A DNA stretch of 64,000 nucleotides from contig JADIYM010000015.1 of the NCBI GenBank assembly GCA_016705245.1, positions 96,558-160,557 on the forward strand, in the 5' to 3' direction. This stretch comes from Blastocatellia bacterium (GTDB taxonomy: Bacteria; Acidobacteriota; Blastocatellia; UBA7656; JADIYM01). This document shows, piece by piece, positions 54,742 through 63,297 of this stretch (its first letter is position 1; every line of letters begins with the position of its first letter). The notes under the pieces are model-generated. The model was given only the letters and a program-made list of their open reading frames with translations. It was not told where the DNA came from and made no database searches. Position numbers and translations under genes: made by a program.

Positions 54742-55188
54742 ATGTCCGATCGTACCTTTCTCCAATTTCGGTCCGGAACCGGCACTTACGGGCTTCCGGC
54801 GGAGCGCGTCGTCCAGATCATCCGGATCGTTGCGCTCGCCCCGGTGCCGAACGCTGCGCCAGAGCTCCTAGGGCTCGTGAACCTCCGCGGCAGGGTCATT
54901 CCGGTGTTCGACCTCAACCGCGCACTCAATGGGGCCGAACGTCCCATATCGCTGCGAATGTACGTGATCGTCACGGAAGTCGAGGGCGAGCCGCTCGGAA
55001 TCGTCGTCGATGACGTCCTCGATGTTGTAACGGTTTCCGCGAACCTGTTTCAGAGCTCTCGAGCCCTCTCGGCCGATGCTCCATTCTCGGATGGCGTGGC
55101 CAGGATCGGATCGCAGATCCTCACGGTCCTGAATCTGGCTCCGCTCATCGACGGGCATCCGCGGCCCGGTGTGAACCAGACAACGTGA
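54742..55188 (+). CDS. CheW-like coupling protein 1
   Basis: A 148-aa protein, ATG 54742. The CheW fold is clear: FLQFRSGTGTYGLPAERVVQ, then LLGLVNLRGRVIPVFDLNRA, VIVTEVEGEPLGIVVDDVLD and ILTVLNLAPLID. It links the receptor to the CheA kinase. First gene of the operon, coupled to cheR by a GTGA overlap. In the Wsp arrangement this position corresponds to WspB. Confidence 0.9.
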   Translation: MSDRTFLQFRSGTGTYGLPAERVVQIIRIVALAPVPNAAPELLGLVNLRGRVIPVFDLNRALNGAERPISLRMYVIVTEVEGEPLGIVVDDVLDVVTVSANLFQSSRALSADAPFSDGVARIGSQILTVLNLAPLIDGHPRPGVNQTT

Positions 55189-56627
55189 AGGCGCCGTTCA
55201 CGTGGAGCGACGAGGCGCACGAAACGGTTTCCCGGATGTGTGTGTCACGGTGGGGGATTCGATTTCGGCCCGGCGACACGCATCGCCTGCGCGATGTATC
55301 TGAATGCGCATATCTCGCGTCGGGCGATGCCGATCTCGGCGTCTTCTTCGAACGAATGCGGGCTCTGCCTGACGACGATCCTGAAATGCAGGCATTTGTC
55401 TCGCAGCTCGTCATTGGCGAGACGAGCTTTTTCCGATATCGGCCCCAGTTCGAGGCGTTGCGGTCGACGATCCTGCCGGCGCTCATCGCGGAACGACGTC
55501 ACCAGCGTCGCCACGTGCTTCGGATCTGGAGCGCCGGTTGTTCGTCCGGCGAGGAGCCTTATTCGGCTGCGATGCTAGTGTCGGACCTGATTCCGGACTG
55601 GCGCGACTGGGACATTCGGATCTTCGGTACCGACATCAACCCGTACGCCTTGCGCCGCGCGAGACTCGCGCAGTTCGGCGATTGGTCGTTCCGCGGAGTG
55701 GACGACGAGACGATCGCCAATTATTTTCGCCCCGTCGGGGCGCGCACGCGGTTTCTCGCGCATCCGTGTCGCGAGCTCGTCAAGTTCTTCTTGCACAACC
55801 TCGCAACGGATCCAGTGCCGGATCGGGAACACGGGCTCTCGGACCTCGACGTGATCCTGTGCCGAAACGTCACTATCTATTTCGACGAGTCGCTTACGCA
55901 GACTCTCGCCGATGGCTTTCGCAGCGCATTGGCTCCGGGCGGCTGGTTGCTCGTCGGACACGCCGAGCCCGACCCGGCCGTGTTTGCCCGGTTCGAGCCG
56001 GTCGAATTCAAGGAGACTCTCGTGTACCGGGTGCCCGGGGGACCTGCGTCGAGCGAGCTCCCGGCACGGCCGGCGCCGACTCTTTCAACGCCGATCGCCA
56101 AGCACGCAACGCCGATTCCGGTCGACAGGAGCGCGAAGGCGCCCGAGCCGAAACTGCCAACGCTCGTCGAAGCGCGGGCGGCGTACGATGCGCATGATCA
56201 CGTCGGCGCGGCCGAGCTCCTCGCGGCCATCGCCAGCCGCCCCGGCGCGGATCCCACGGCGACACACCTGCTGGCCCAGCTCTCCGCGGACGAAAAACGC
56301 TACGACGAAGCCCTCTATTGGGCCTTTCGGACACTTCTGATCGACCGATTCCACGCCCCGACACTGATGCTCATGGCGCTGGTCTATCTCGAGCGCGGAG
56401 ACCCATCGCACGCACGCGAGCTGCTGCAGCACGCTATCTTCAACAACCCGCGAGCGCCGGAGGCCCACCTCTACCTCTCGATGGCGCATCGGGCGCTGGG
56501 GAACCCGGACCAGGCCGAGAGGTCCAAGGATCGAGCAGTGCGAATTGCCCGTGCGCACGCCGATGAGTGGGCGAGCACGGACCTGCTTCCCGTCGAGAGG
56601 CCGCGAATCGGCCTCGCCAAGGATTGA
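55185..56627 (+). CDS. CheR methyltransferase with TPR C-terminus (WspC-like)
   Basis: A 480-aa protein with GTG 55185 overlapping the cheW stop. The N-terminal helical domain is followed by the SAM-binding motif IWSAGCSSGEEPYSAAM, GTDINPYALRRAR, and the catalytic-region DVILCRNVTIYFDESL. After residue 290 come a Pro/Ala linker and TPR-like repeats (EARAAYDAHDHVGAAELLAA, ALYWAFRTLLIDRFHAPTLM and a third). It methylates receptor glutamates. The TPR extension is typical of WspC and of CheR proteins in non-flagellar chemosensory systems. Confidence 0.9.
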   Translation: MKAPFTWSDEAHETVSRMCVSRWGIRFRPGDTHRLRDVSECAYLASGDADLGVFFERMRALPDDDPEMQAFVSQLVIGETSFFRYRPQFEALRSTILPALIAERRHQRRHVLRIWSAGCSSGEEPYSAAMLVSDLIPDWRDWDIRIFGTDINPYALRRARLAQFGDWSFRGVDDETIANYFRPVGARTRFLAHPCRELVKFFLHNLATDPVPDREHGLSDLDVILCRNVTIYFDESLTQTLADGFRSALAPGGWLLVGHAEPDPAVFARFEPVEFKETLVYRVPGGPASSELPARPAPTLSTPIAKHATPIPVDRSAKAPEPKLPTLVEARAAYDAHDHVGAAELLAAIASRPGADPTATHLLAQLSADEKRYDEALYWAFRTLLIDRFHAPTLMLMALVYLERGDPSHARELLQHAIFNNPRAPEAHLYLSMAHRALGNPDQAERSKDRAVRIARAHADEWASTDLLPVERPRIGLAKD

Positions 56628-56686
56628 TCCGTCACGGGCTCGCGTGTGGATTGACCCGGCCGTTTGTGGTGAAATGGGCTCGCCGT

Positions 56687-57273
56687 ATGGACCGCACGCC
56701 CCGATTCACTATCGCGCCCGATGACGAGCTTCAGTTGAGCGCCGCCCAGGTGGAGGCGATCCTCTCGAGCGCGCCGCAAAGCTCGCGATCACCTATGCGC
56801 CGAGCTCGTACGCCGACATCGAGCAGGTGCATCTGATTGCCTTCAGCAGGGGCGATCACCGGTACGGTATCGAGCTCGCATACCTGTCCGAGATCAGGCC
56901 GGTCACGCGTTGCACCCCGGTACCTGGCGTTCCACCGTTTTATGTCGGTGTGATCCACGTGCGCGGTGACATCATTGCCGTGCTCGACATCGCGGTCCTG
57001 TTCGGGCGCGAGCCTGGCGCCGCGGCGGCTGAGCAGTTCGCGATCGTCGTGACGTCTGGTGACATCACGGCGGGCCTTCTCGCTGATTCGGTCGACGACG
57101 TCCACGATCTGCTGCCGGGTCGAATTCATCCGCCACTGACGACCTTCACGGACCGGCGCGAGCGCTACATCAGCGGTCTAAGCCAGGACGGCGTCTCAAT
57201 TCTCGACGTCGACAAGCTGCTGCACGACGAGCGTCTCTGGGTCCGCCAGGAACCTTCCGAGGAACGACGATGA
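56687..57273 (+). CDS. CheW-like coupling protein 2 (WspD-like), frameshifted near 56770
   Basis: ATG 56687. A first segment MDRTPRFTIAPDDELQLSAA leads, after one indel near 56770, into KLAITYAPSSYADIEQVHLI and a full CheW domain: FSRGDHRYGIELAYLSEIRP, FYVGVIHVRGDIIAVLDIAV, VVTSGDITAGLLADSVDDVH and VSILDVDKLLHD. It is about 195 aa. The longer N-terminal extension distinguishes it from CheW 1. It overlaps the receptor gene by 4 bp (ATGA). It probably forms part of the same array as CheW 1. Confidence 0.8.
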
Positions 57274-58661
57274 GCAAGGCCTCGAACGACGCGAAGACCG
57301 CCGAGCTGCTCGGTATCGATGACGCTGAGATTGCGACTCGCCGGTCTCTCCTTCAGATCGGGCCCGACGACGAAGCCGTAATGTCCGGACTCGATGCCGT
57401 GTCGCGCGCCCGGCTCCCGGAATGGCTCAATGAGATCGAAGCACACTTCCGCGCATTCCCGGAAGCCGCCGCCGCCCTGAACGAAGCCGGAGCCGTCGAG
57501 GCCATGAAGACCGCCCAGGAGGGCTACTTCGGAGGGCTCACGGCCGGGACTTATGACGAGGCCTTTGCCCTTTCGCGACTCTCGCAGGACCGGGCGGGCA
57601 CGTCGAGCGCCGGACTCGGCCCGCAGTTCTATCTGGCAGCGTACAGTCTGTTCGTTCGCGGACTGCTGCACGAGATCTTCGTTCGCTACGGACACGACGC
57701 CGCGCTGCTCGGTTCGGCAATCGAGGCCATCGTCAAGACGATGTTCCTCGACTTCAGCTTCGCGCTCCATGCCTACGTCGCATCCGGCAAGGCGCAGGAG
57801 GAGCAACTCAAGCGCTCGTTCATCCACCAGCTCACGAACGCCGCCGAGCAGCTCAATCAGGCTTCGCTCAACATACTGATGGCCACGTCCGCGCAATCGA
57901 CGTCGGCCAGTCAGCAGGCAGCCGCAATCAACGAGATCACGTCGACGATCAACGAGGTGAAACAGACTTCGCAGCAGGCGCTCGAGAAGGCGCACGGCGT
58001 CATCGACGTCGCCGAACGGTCCGTAGAGGCCTCGAAGGTCGGTGGCCGCGCCGTCGAGCAGTCGATCGAGGGCATGCACCAGATCAAGGAGCAGGTTGAA
58101 TCGATCGCCGAGAAGATCCTCGCTCTGTCGGAACAGACGCAGATGATCGGCGAGATCATCGCCACGGTGAACGACATTGCCGAGCAGTCGAAGCTGCTTG
58201 CGCTCAACGCGTCGATCGAGGCTGCGAAGGCGGGCGAACACGGAAAAGGTTTCGCGGTCGTCTCGATGGAGATTCGAAACCTTGCCGAGCAGTCGAAGCA
58301 GGCGACGATCCAGGTGCGGAAAATCCTCGGCGAGATCCAGAAGGCGACGAATTCGGCTGTCATCGTGACCGAGGAAGGCTCGAAGCGAGTCGAAACGGGC
58401 GTCGAACTGGCGAACAGTGCGGGTGTGAACATCCATCAACTGACCGAGGCCATAGAGGAATCGGCGCGGATGGCGAAACAGATCGCCGCATCGGCGAAAC
58501 AGCAGTCCATCGGGATGGAGCAGGTCTCGATTGCGATGGGCAACATCAACAAGGCATCGACCGAGAACGTGAAATCGATCAAGCAGACCGAGCAGGTCTC
58601 GCGGAGCCTCGGCGCTCTGACGGGTCAGATCAACAAGCTGATCGAAGAGTTCTCGAAGTAG
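57270..58661 (+). CDS. Soluble methyl-accepting protein with protoglobin-type sensor
   Basis: A 463-aa protein without membrane segments. Residues about 20-175 match the globin-coupled sensor layout: RRSLLQIGPDDEAVMSGLDA, AHFRAFPEAAAAL, KTAQEGYFGGLTAGTYDEAF, GLGPQFYLAAYSLFVRGLL. The signalling hairpin follows, with the conserved tip EIIATVNDIAEQSKLLALNA then SIEAAKAGEHGKGFAVV. In globin sensors the proximal His stands in HxRIGL; here the position reads T in AGTSSAGL (see findings). Likely an oxygen or redox-type cytoplasmic sensor controlling the CheA below. No flagellar gene is near, so output is probably not swimming. Confidence 0.85.
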   Translation: MSKASNDAKTAELLGIDDAEIATRRSLLQIGPDDEAVMSGLDAVSRARLPEWLNEIEAHFRAFPEAAAALNEAGAVEAMKTAQEGYFGGLTAGTYDEAFALSRLSQDRAGTSSAGLGPQFYLAAYSLFVRGLLHEIFVRYGHDAALLGSAIEAIVKTMFLDFSFALHAYVASGKAQEEQLKRSFIHQLTNAAEQLNQASLNILMATSAQSTSASQQAAAINEITSTINEVKQTSQQALEKAHGVIDVAERSVEASKVGGRAVEQSIEGMHQIKEQVESIAEKILALSEQTQMIGEIIATVNDIAEQSKLLALNASIEAAKAGEHGKGFAVVSMEIRNLAEQSKQATIQVRKILGEIQKATNSAVIVTEEGSKRVETGVELANSAGVNIHQLTEAIEESARMAKQIAASAKQQSIGMEQVSIAMGNINKASTENVKSIKQTEQVSRSLGALTGQINKLIEEFSK

Positions 58662-58672
58662 GCGCATCACCG

Positions 58673-60991
58673 ATGTCGATCTCGGACGAGGAAATTCGCG
58701 CCGCGATTTCCGAGACGTTTCGCGTCGAGGCGGACGAGCACATCCAGGCGCTCAATCGCCTGTTGCTCCGGCTCGAACAGGGCGTTGTCGACGACCTCAA
58801 CGCATGCCTCGACGAAATCGCGCGAGAGGCGCACACCCTCAAGGGAGCTTCGTCGATCCTCGGGCTCGTGGTGATCCAGGAAACGGCGCGCGCGCTGGAG
58901 GAGGTCTTCGAGACGTTTCGCGATGCCGGCCGCGCGGCGCCTCCGGAGTTCTTCGACCTGCTCTATGACGCGCTCGACCGACTCGGCATCTGGTGTGAGC
59001 GTGTCGAAGACCCGGTTGGCGAGGATGCGGCGGCCCTCGAAGGGCTTCAGTCGGCCTGCCGGCGGTATGTCGCGGAGACGAAGGCGGTTGTCGCTCTTCC
59101 GGCGCCGCACGTCACCGGAGCGCCCGAAATCGTGCCGCATGTTGGCGGTGCTGTGGCCGAACCCGCCGTTGCGAAGCCCGTGCCGTCGCGCCCGCGAGAC
59201 GTGGCCGATTCGGTTCGGGAACCGGAAGCCGGGAACGAGGAGACGATTCGAGTACCGATTCGAAAGCTCGATTCGCTCATGGCGCAGATCGGCGAACTGC
59301 TCATTGCACGAATCCGGAACGACGAGCGCCTGACCGGCATTCGCGGTCTCCAGCGCGAGCTCGAGGACGCGACGAAGGACTGGACCAAGCTCAAGGACGT
59401 CTCGCGCCATCTCGTTCACGCGAAGGGGCGCCCTGAGAGGACGCTGACGGCGAAGCGCCAGGAATTGCTCGACCGCATCGAGTCGCACCTCAAAGCCATC
59501 GGACAGCGAACCTCGGCTCTCAGCCAGGACTTTTCGCGCGATGCGATGCACGTCTCGATTCTGACGGACAACCTCCAGGAGGACATCAAGCGAGCGCGCA
59601 TGCTTCCGATCGCGACGATCCTCGACGGTTTTCATCGTCTCGTGCGCGACGTCGCCCGACGCGAAGAGAAGCAGGCGATCCTCGAGCTCGCAGGCACGGA
59701 CACCGAAGTCGACAAGCGCGTTCTCGAGCTGATCAAGGATCCGTTGATGCACATCCTGCGCAATGCCGTCAGCCACGGCATCGAGACCGTCAGCGAGCGC
59801 TTGTCGCACGGAAAGCCGGCGGCCGGCACCGTCGTCGTGCGGACCGCCCAGGTCGGGGGGCAGATTCAGATCGACATTTCGGACGACGGTCGTGGCATCG
59901 ACGTCGACCGCGTCCTGGATCGGGCGATCGAGATGGGTCTCGTCGAGGCGACGCAGGGGCGAAGCCTTCCCGTTCGCGAAATCCTGAACTTCGTCTTTCA
60001 CTCGGGCCTGTCAACGAAGGCTTCGGTGACGAACGTGTCGGGTCGCGGCGTCGGCATGGATGTCGTTCGCGAGAACATTCAGCGGGTCCAGGGACAGATC
60101 ACGATCGACACGACGCCCGGGGTCGGGTCGACGATCACGATCACGCTTCCGTTGACGCTGTCGACGACCAAGAGCCTTCTCGTCGGTGTCGCGGGCGAGG
60201 TGTACGCCGTGCCGATCACGGCCGTCGAGCGTATTCTCCGAATCGTGCCGGCCGACATCGAGTCGATTGAAGACACCCCGGCGCTGGTCCTCGACGGAGC
60301 GCCCGTCGCCGTCGCCCGGCTTGCGGACCTCCTCGGTGTCGGGGACGGAGAGACTCCGGCGGACGACGTGAAAATGCCCGTGGCGATCCTCGTCGAGCAG
60401 CGCCGACTCGGACTCGTCGTGGATTCTCTCGTGGACGAGCAGGAAATGGTCGTGAAACCGCTCGGGAAGCAGCTTCTGAGGGTTCGGAACGTTGCCGGAG
60501 GCACGGTGGTCGGCAGTGGCGCTGTCATTCTCGTTCTCAATCCGCTGGACCTGATCTCGTCGGCGGTACCGCGAGCATCGGACCCCGGCAGCCTGGCGCG
60601 TGCCTCGGAGCAACGGTCGTCGCTCGAGCGATACTGCATCATGATCGTCGAAGACTCGATCACGACCCGTACGCTCGAGAAGAACATCCTCGAGACCGCC
60701 GGGTACGACGTCGTTACGTGCAAGGACGGCGCCGAAGCACTGGGGTACTTGCGAAACGGTACGTGTGACGCCGTGATTTCGGACATCGACATGCCGAACG
60801 TCAACGGATTCGAGCTCGTCGAGCACGTTCGGCAGATCGAGCGGTTTCGGGACCTGCCGATCCTGCTCGTGACGTCACTTGGAAGCGACGAGGACCGGCG
60901 CCGGGGAATGCAAGTCGGCGCGAATGGCTACATCGTCAAGAGCGATTTCGAACAGGGTCGCTTTCTCGAGATGCTCGAGGCCCTGCTTTAG
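58673..60991 (+). CDS. Hybrid CheA kinase with C-terminal receiver (WspE-like)
   Basis: A 772-aa protein. The HPt domain has phospho-His at about residue 54 (AREAHTLKGASSILG). No P2 domain is evident: an Ala/Pro linker goes to the P3 helix (RKLDSLMAQIGELLIARIRN). ATPase boxes are LMHILRNAVSHGIE, DISDDGRGIDVDR and GRGVGMDVVREN. The CheW-like P5 domain runs from LTLSTTKSLLVGVAGEVYAV. The C-terminal receiver (about residue 650 on) has IMIVEDSITTR, phosphoacceptor Asp in AVISDIDMPNVNG, LVTSLGS and Lys in YIVKSD. It phosphorylates CheB, the receiver and probably the CheY at 54 kb. Confidence 0.93.
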   Translation: MSISDEEIRAAISETFRVEADEHIQALNRLLLRLEQGVVDDLNACLDEIAREAHTLKGASSILGLVVIQETARALEEVFETFRDAGRAAPPEFFDLLYDALDRLGIWCERVEDPVGEDAAALEGLQSACRRYVAETKAVVALPAPHVTGAPEIVPHVGGAVAEPAVAKPVPSRPRDVADSVREPEAGNEETIRVPIRKLDSLMAQIGELLIARIRNDERLTGIRGLQRELEDATKDWTKLKDVSRHLVHAKGRPERTLTAKRQELLDRIESHLKAIGQRTSALSQDFSRDAMHVSILTDNLQEDIKRARMLPIATILDGFHRLVRDVARREEKQAILELAGTDTEVDKRVLELIKDPLMHILRNAVSHGIETVSERLSHGKPAAGTVVVRTAQVGGQIQIDISDDGRGIDVDRVLDRAIEMGLVEATQGRSLPVREILNFVFHSGLSTKASVTNVSGRGVGMDVVRENIQRVQGQITIDTTPGVGSTITITLPLTLSTTKSLLVGVAGEVYAVPITAVERILRIVPADIESIEDTPALVLDGAPVAVARLADLLGVGDGETPADDVKMPVAILVEQRRLGLVVDSLVDEQEMVVKPLGKQLLRVRNVAGGTVVGSGAVILVLNPLDLISSAVPRASDPGSLARASEQRSSLERYCIMIVEDSITTRTLEKNILETAGYDVVTCKDGAEALGYLRNGTCDAVISDIDMPNVNGFELVEHVRQIERFRDLPILLVTSLGSDEDRRRGMQVGANGYIVKSDFEQGRFLEMLEALL

Positions 60992-61012
60992 CGAAGGAGT
61001 CGTGATTCACGC

Positions 61013-62065
61013 GTGATCCGCATACTCGTCGTCGACCCCGTGGATGCCAGCCGCCGTCGCGTGCTGGCTGCGGTCGCGCGTCACGACGCCGTGACCGTCG
61101 TCGGCGTGGCGGCGACGCTCGCCGACGCGGTCGAGAGCTGCCTCACCGTGCGTCCGCAGGTGGTGGCGCTCACGATTCACGAGTCCGGGGACGAAGACGT
61201 TGCGATCGTGCGCGCGCTCATGCGTGAGCGTCCGACGCCGATCGTCCTCGTTTGCGCCGGCTCGCGCGTCCGCGCGCGCGAGGTCGCTTTCGACGCGCTC
61301 AAGGCGGGCGCCCTCGATGTAGTCGAGATGCCGGACACCACTTCGCTGCCGTCCGCGGACCCGTTCTCGAAGCGGCTGATCGCTGCATTGCAGCTCATGG
61401 CCGACGTACGCGTGGTTCGTCAGATCGTGGACCGGACCGGAGAGTTCGCCTCACCGGAAGCGGGACCGGTGCGTTCTGCCGTTGAGGCCGTTGGCATCTG
61501 CTCGTCGACCGGCGGTCCGGCCGCGCTCGACTTCATCCTGCGGCGCCTTCCGAGCGACTTCCCTGCCCCGATTCTTGTCGTCCAGCACATCAATGAGGGA
61601 TTTCTCGGCGGCCTCGTCGAGTGGTTGAAGGGAACGTCGAAGCTCGCGGTTCAGGTCGCAGTCGACGGCGAGCGTCCAATGCCCGGAGTTGTCTATTTTG
61701 CGCCTGAGCAGCACCACCTGCGAGTTGGTCCTTCCGGCGTGCTCGCGTTCAGCTCGGAGCCGCCGGTTCGAAGCCACCGGCCGGCCGGAGAGGTCCTTTT
61801 CGAATCGCTGGCCGAGCAGCACGGACCTCGCGCCATTGGTGTGGTGCTCACGGGAATGGGTGACGACGGTGCGGACGGACTAACGCATATTGCCGCGAGG
61901 GGTGGCATCGTTCTCGCCCAGGACGAGCGAACGTCCGTGGTCTATGGCATGCCGAAGGCCGTCGTCGATCGAGGCGTCGCAACCGAAGTGCTCGCTCTCG
62001 AGCACATCGCCGAGCGGCTCACGTTCTGGGCGGTCGAAGGCCCCGAGGCCCGCAAACGCCAATGA
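61013..62065 (+). CDS. CheB methylesterase with degenerate receiver domain
   Basis: A 350-aa protein, GTG start. The receiver keeps the fold (RILVVDPVDASRRRV, then PIVLVCAGS, then ALKAGALDVVEMPD), but the phosphoacceptor position reads VVALTIHESGDED, with Thr where Asp is expected. The esterase domain is intact: Ser in GICSSTGGPAALD, His in VVQHINEGF, Asp in TGMGDDGADGL. It demethylates receptor glutamates. With no obvious phosphorylation site it may be constitutive or controlled by binding. The last chemosensory gene; its stop overlaps the NUDIX start (ATGA). Confidence 0.9.
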   Translation: MIRILVVDPVDASRRRVLAAVARHDAVTVVGVAATLADAVESCLTVRPQVVALTIHESGDEDVAIVRALMRERPTPIVLVCAGSRVRAREVAFDALKAGALDVVEMPDTTSLPSADPFSKRLIAALQLMADVRVVRQIVDRTGEFASPEAGPVRSAVEAVGICSSTGGPAALDFILRRLPSDFPAPILVVQHINEGFLGGLVEWLKGTSKLAVQVAVDGERPMPGVVYFAPEQHHLRVGPSGVLAFSSEPPVRSHRPAGEVLFESLAEQHGPRAIGVVLTGMGDDGADGLTHIAARGGIVLAQDERTSVVYGMPKAVVDRGVATEVLALEHIAERLTFWAVEGPEARKRQ

Positions 62066-62535
62066 CATCTCGCGACGACACGACGCAACCGTTCAAGCGG
62101 GACGCGGCTGCCGGCGGTCTCGTCGCCGAGCTGGATTCCACCGGCGAGCTTCGAATCGTGCTGATCCGCTCGCGCCGGAGGAAGACGAGCGTCTGGTCCC
62201 TTCCAAAGGGCCACTACAAGGGAAGTGAGACCGCCGAGCAGACCGCGCTGCGGGAGGTGCGGGAAGAGACCGGGTTGCGCACTGAGATCGTCTCGAAGCT
62301 GGGGACAATCGACTACTGGTTCATCGAGAAGGGCGTTCGATACCACAAATTCGTCGAGTACTTCGTAATGACTGCCTCAGGCGGCGATCTCGCTGATCAC
62401 GATGACGAAGTCGAGGAGGCTCGCTGGATCTCGTGGGACGCCGCCATCGTGCAGATGTCGTATCCAAACGAGCGGGAGATCGTCGAAGCGCGCCGAGAGG
62501 CAGTAGTTGCGGCGCTTCGCGAACCGAAGGCCTGA
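62062..62535 (+). CDS. NUDIX hydrolase
   Basis: A 157-aa protein whose ATG overlaps the cheB stop. The full Nudix box is present: GHYKGSETAEQTALREVREE then TGL (G-x5-E-x7-REV-x-EE-x-G-L). The basic strand RSRRRKTSVWSLPKGH resembles diadenosine polyphosphate or inositol-pyrophosphate type NUDIX enzymes. Single-domain and cytoplasmic. Its translational coupling to a chemosensory operon is unusual and suggests a nucleotide signal link, which is speculative. The substrate is not determined. Confidence 0.9.
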   Translation: MTSRDDTTQPFKRDAAAGGLVAELDSTGELRIVLIRSRRRKTSVWSLPKGHYKGSETAEQTALREVREETGLRTEIVSKLGTIDYWFIEKGVRYHKFVEYFVMTASGGDLADHDDEVEEARWISWDAAIVQMSYPNEREIVEARREAVVAALREPKA

Positions 62536-62728
62536 GCCGCCCGCAAGGAGCGACGCCTGCTACGGGCGCAAGGAGTCTCGCGCCGCGACGTTGAAGCGTC
62601 GAGCCGGCGAGACATAGCGACGGGATCGGGTTCGCCATCAGGAGGGCGGGTCGTCGTCGCCCCACTTCACTCACTCGGCGTCCGTGCGGACAATGCGGCC
62701 GTGCTTTCCAGCCCCGACAGTCTCAAAC

Positions 62729-63154
62729 ATGCAAATGCTGATTGACCGATTCCTGCGCGCGAGCCACCCCGAGAATCCGGGCACGATTGTCGTTCGTTGC
62801 ACCGTTGCAGCGTCCATGTTCATCCACGGAGGTTATCGAGTGGCCGCAGGCACTGTCGGAGGGTTCGGAGGATTCCTCGAATCGGCCGGACTGCCGGCGG
62901 GCCTTGCAGTTGCGTGGATTCTGACGGCGGTCGAGATCGTAGGCGCGCTGTCGCTACTTGCCAGAGTCGCCGTGGTGCCGCTCTCGATGTGGTTCATCGT
63001 GCAGCTCGCAACGGGAGTTTTCCTCGTTCACTGGTCACAGGGCTGGTTCGTCGTCGGAGGCGGCACTGGAGGGATGGAGTACAGCGTCGTGCTCATCGCA
63101 TGTTTCGTGTCGCTGGTCCTTTCAGACGAACATTCGCGCTCAACGCATCAGTAG
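62729..63154 (+). CDS. DoxX-family membrane protein
   Basis: A 141-aa protein; ATG 62729 is preferred because the upstream ATG (62684) adds a short unconserved stretch. Four membrane segments (VVRCTVAASMFIHGGYRV, LAVAWILTAVEIVGALSLLA, VPLSMWFIVQLATGVFLVHW, and MEYSVVLIACFVSLVLS) fit the DoxX/SURF4 family, whose members take part in thiosulfate oxidation, redox stress or detoxification. The final codons (THQ then stop) lie within the palindromic repeat that follows, so the repeat may have replaced the original end. Confidence 0.78.
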   Translation: MQMLIDRFLRASHPENPGTIVVRCTVAASMFIHGGYRVAAGTVGGFGGFLESAGLPAGLAVAWILTAVEIVGALSLLARVAVVPLSMWFIVQLATGVFLVHWSQGWFVVGGGTGGMEYSVVLIACFVSLVLSDEHSRSTHQ

Positions 63155-63277
63155 CGGGCGCGGTAGCGCACGGGTCTCTCCGTCCACGACGAGACGGCGC
63201 TGCGCTGGCATGCTGGCTGCCGGCTCCAATGGTCCTCGACGATGACCCGAGCGCTACCGCGCCCGGTACTGATGCGT
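63143..63277. repeat. Palindromic repeat, family D full copy
   Basis: Left arm 63143-63175 (ACGCATCAGTAGCGGGCGCG then GTAGCGCACGGGT) and right arm 63245-63277 (ACCCGAGCGCTACCGCGCCC then GGTACTGATGCGT) are near-perfect complements around a 69-bp spacer. It lies between convergent genes and provides the stop codon of the DoxX gene. A single arm of the same family is at 30602-30632. Confidence 0.8.
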
Positions 63278-63297
63278 AGACGCTGCATCGTTTTCGG

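Noticed and set aside
57165..58670. 501-aa minus-strand open frame
   Set aside because: Fully antisense to the chemoreceptor, which has unmistakable signalling-domain motifs.
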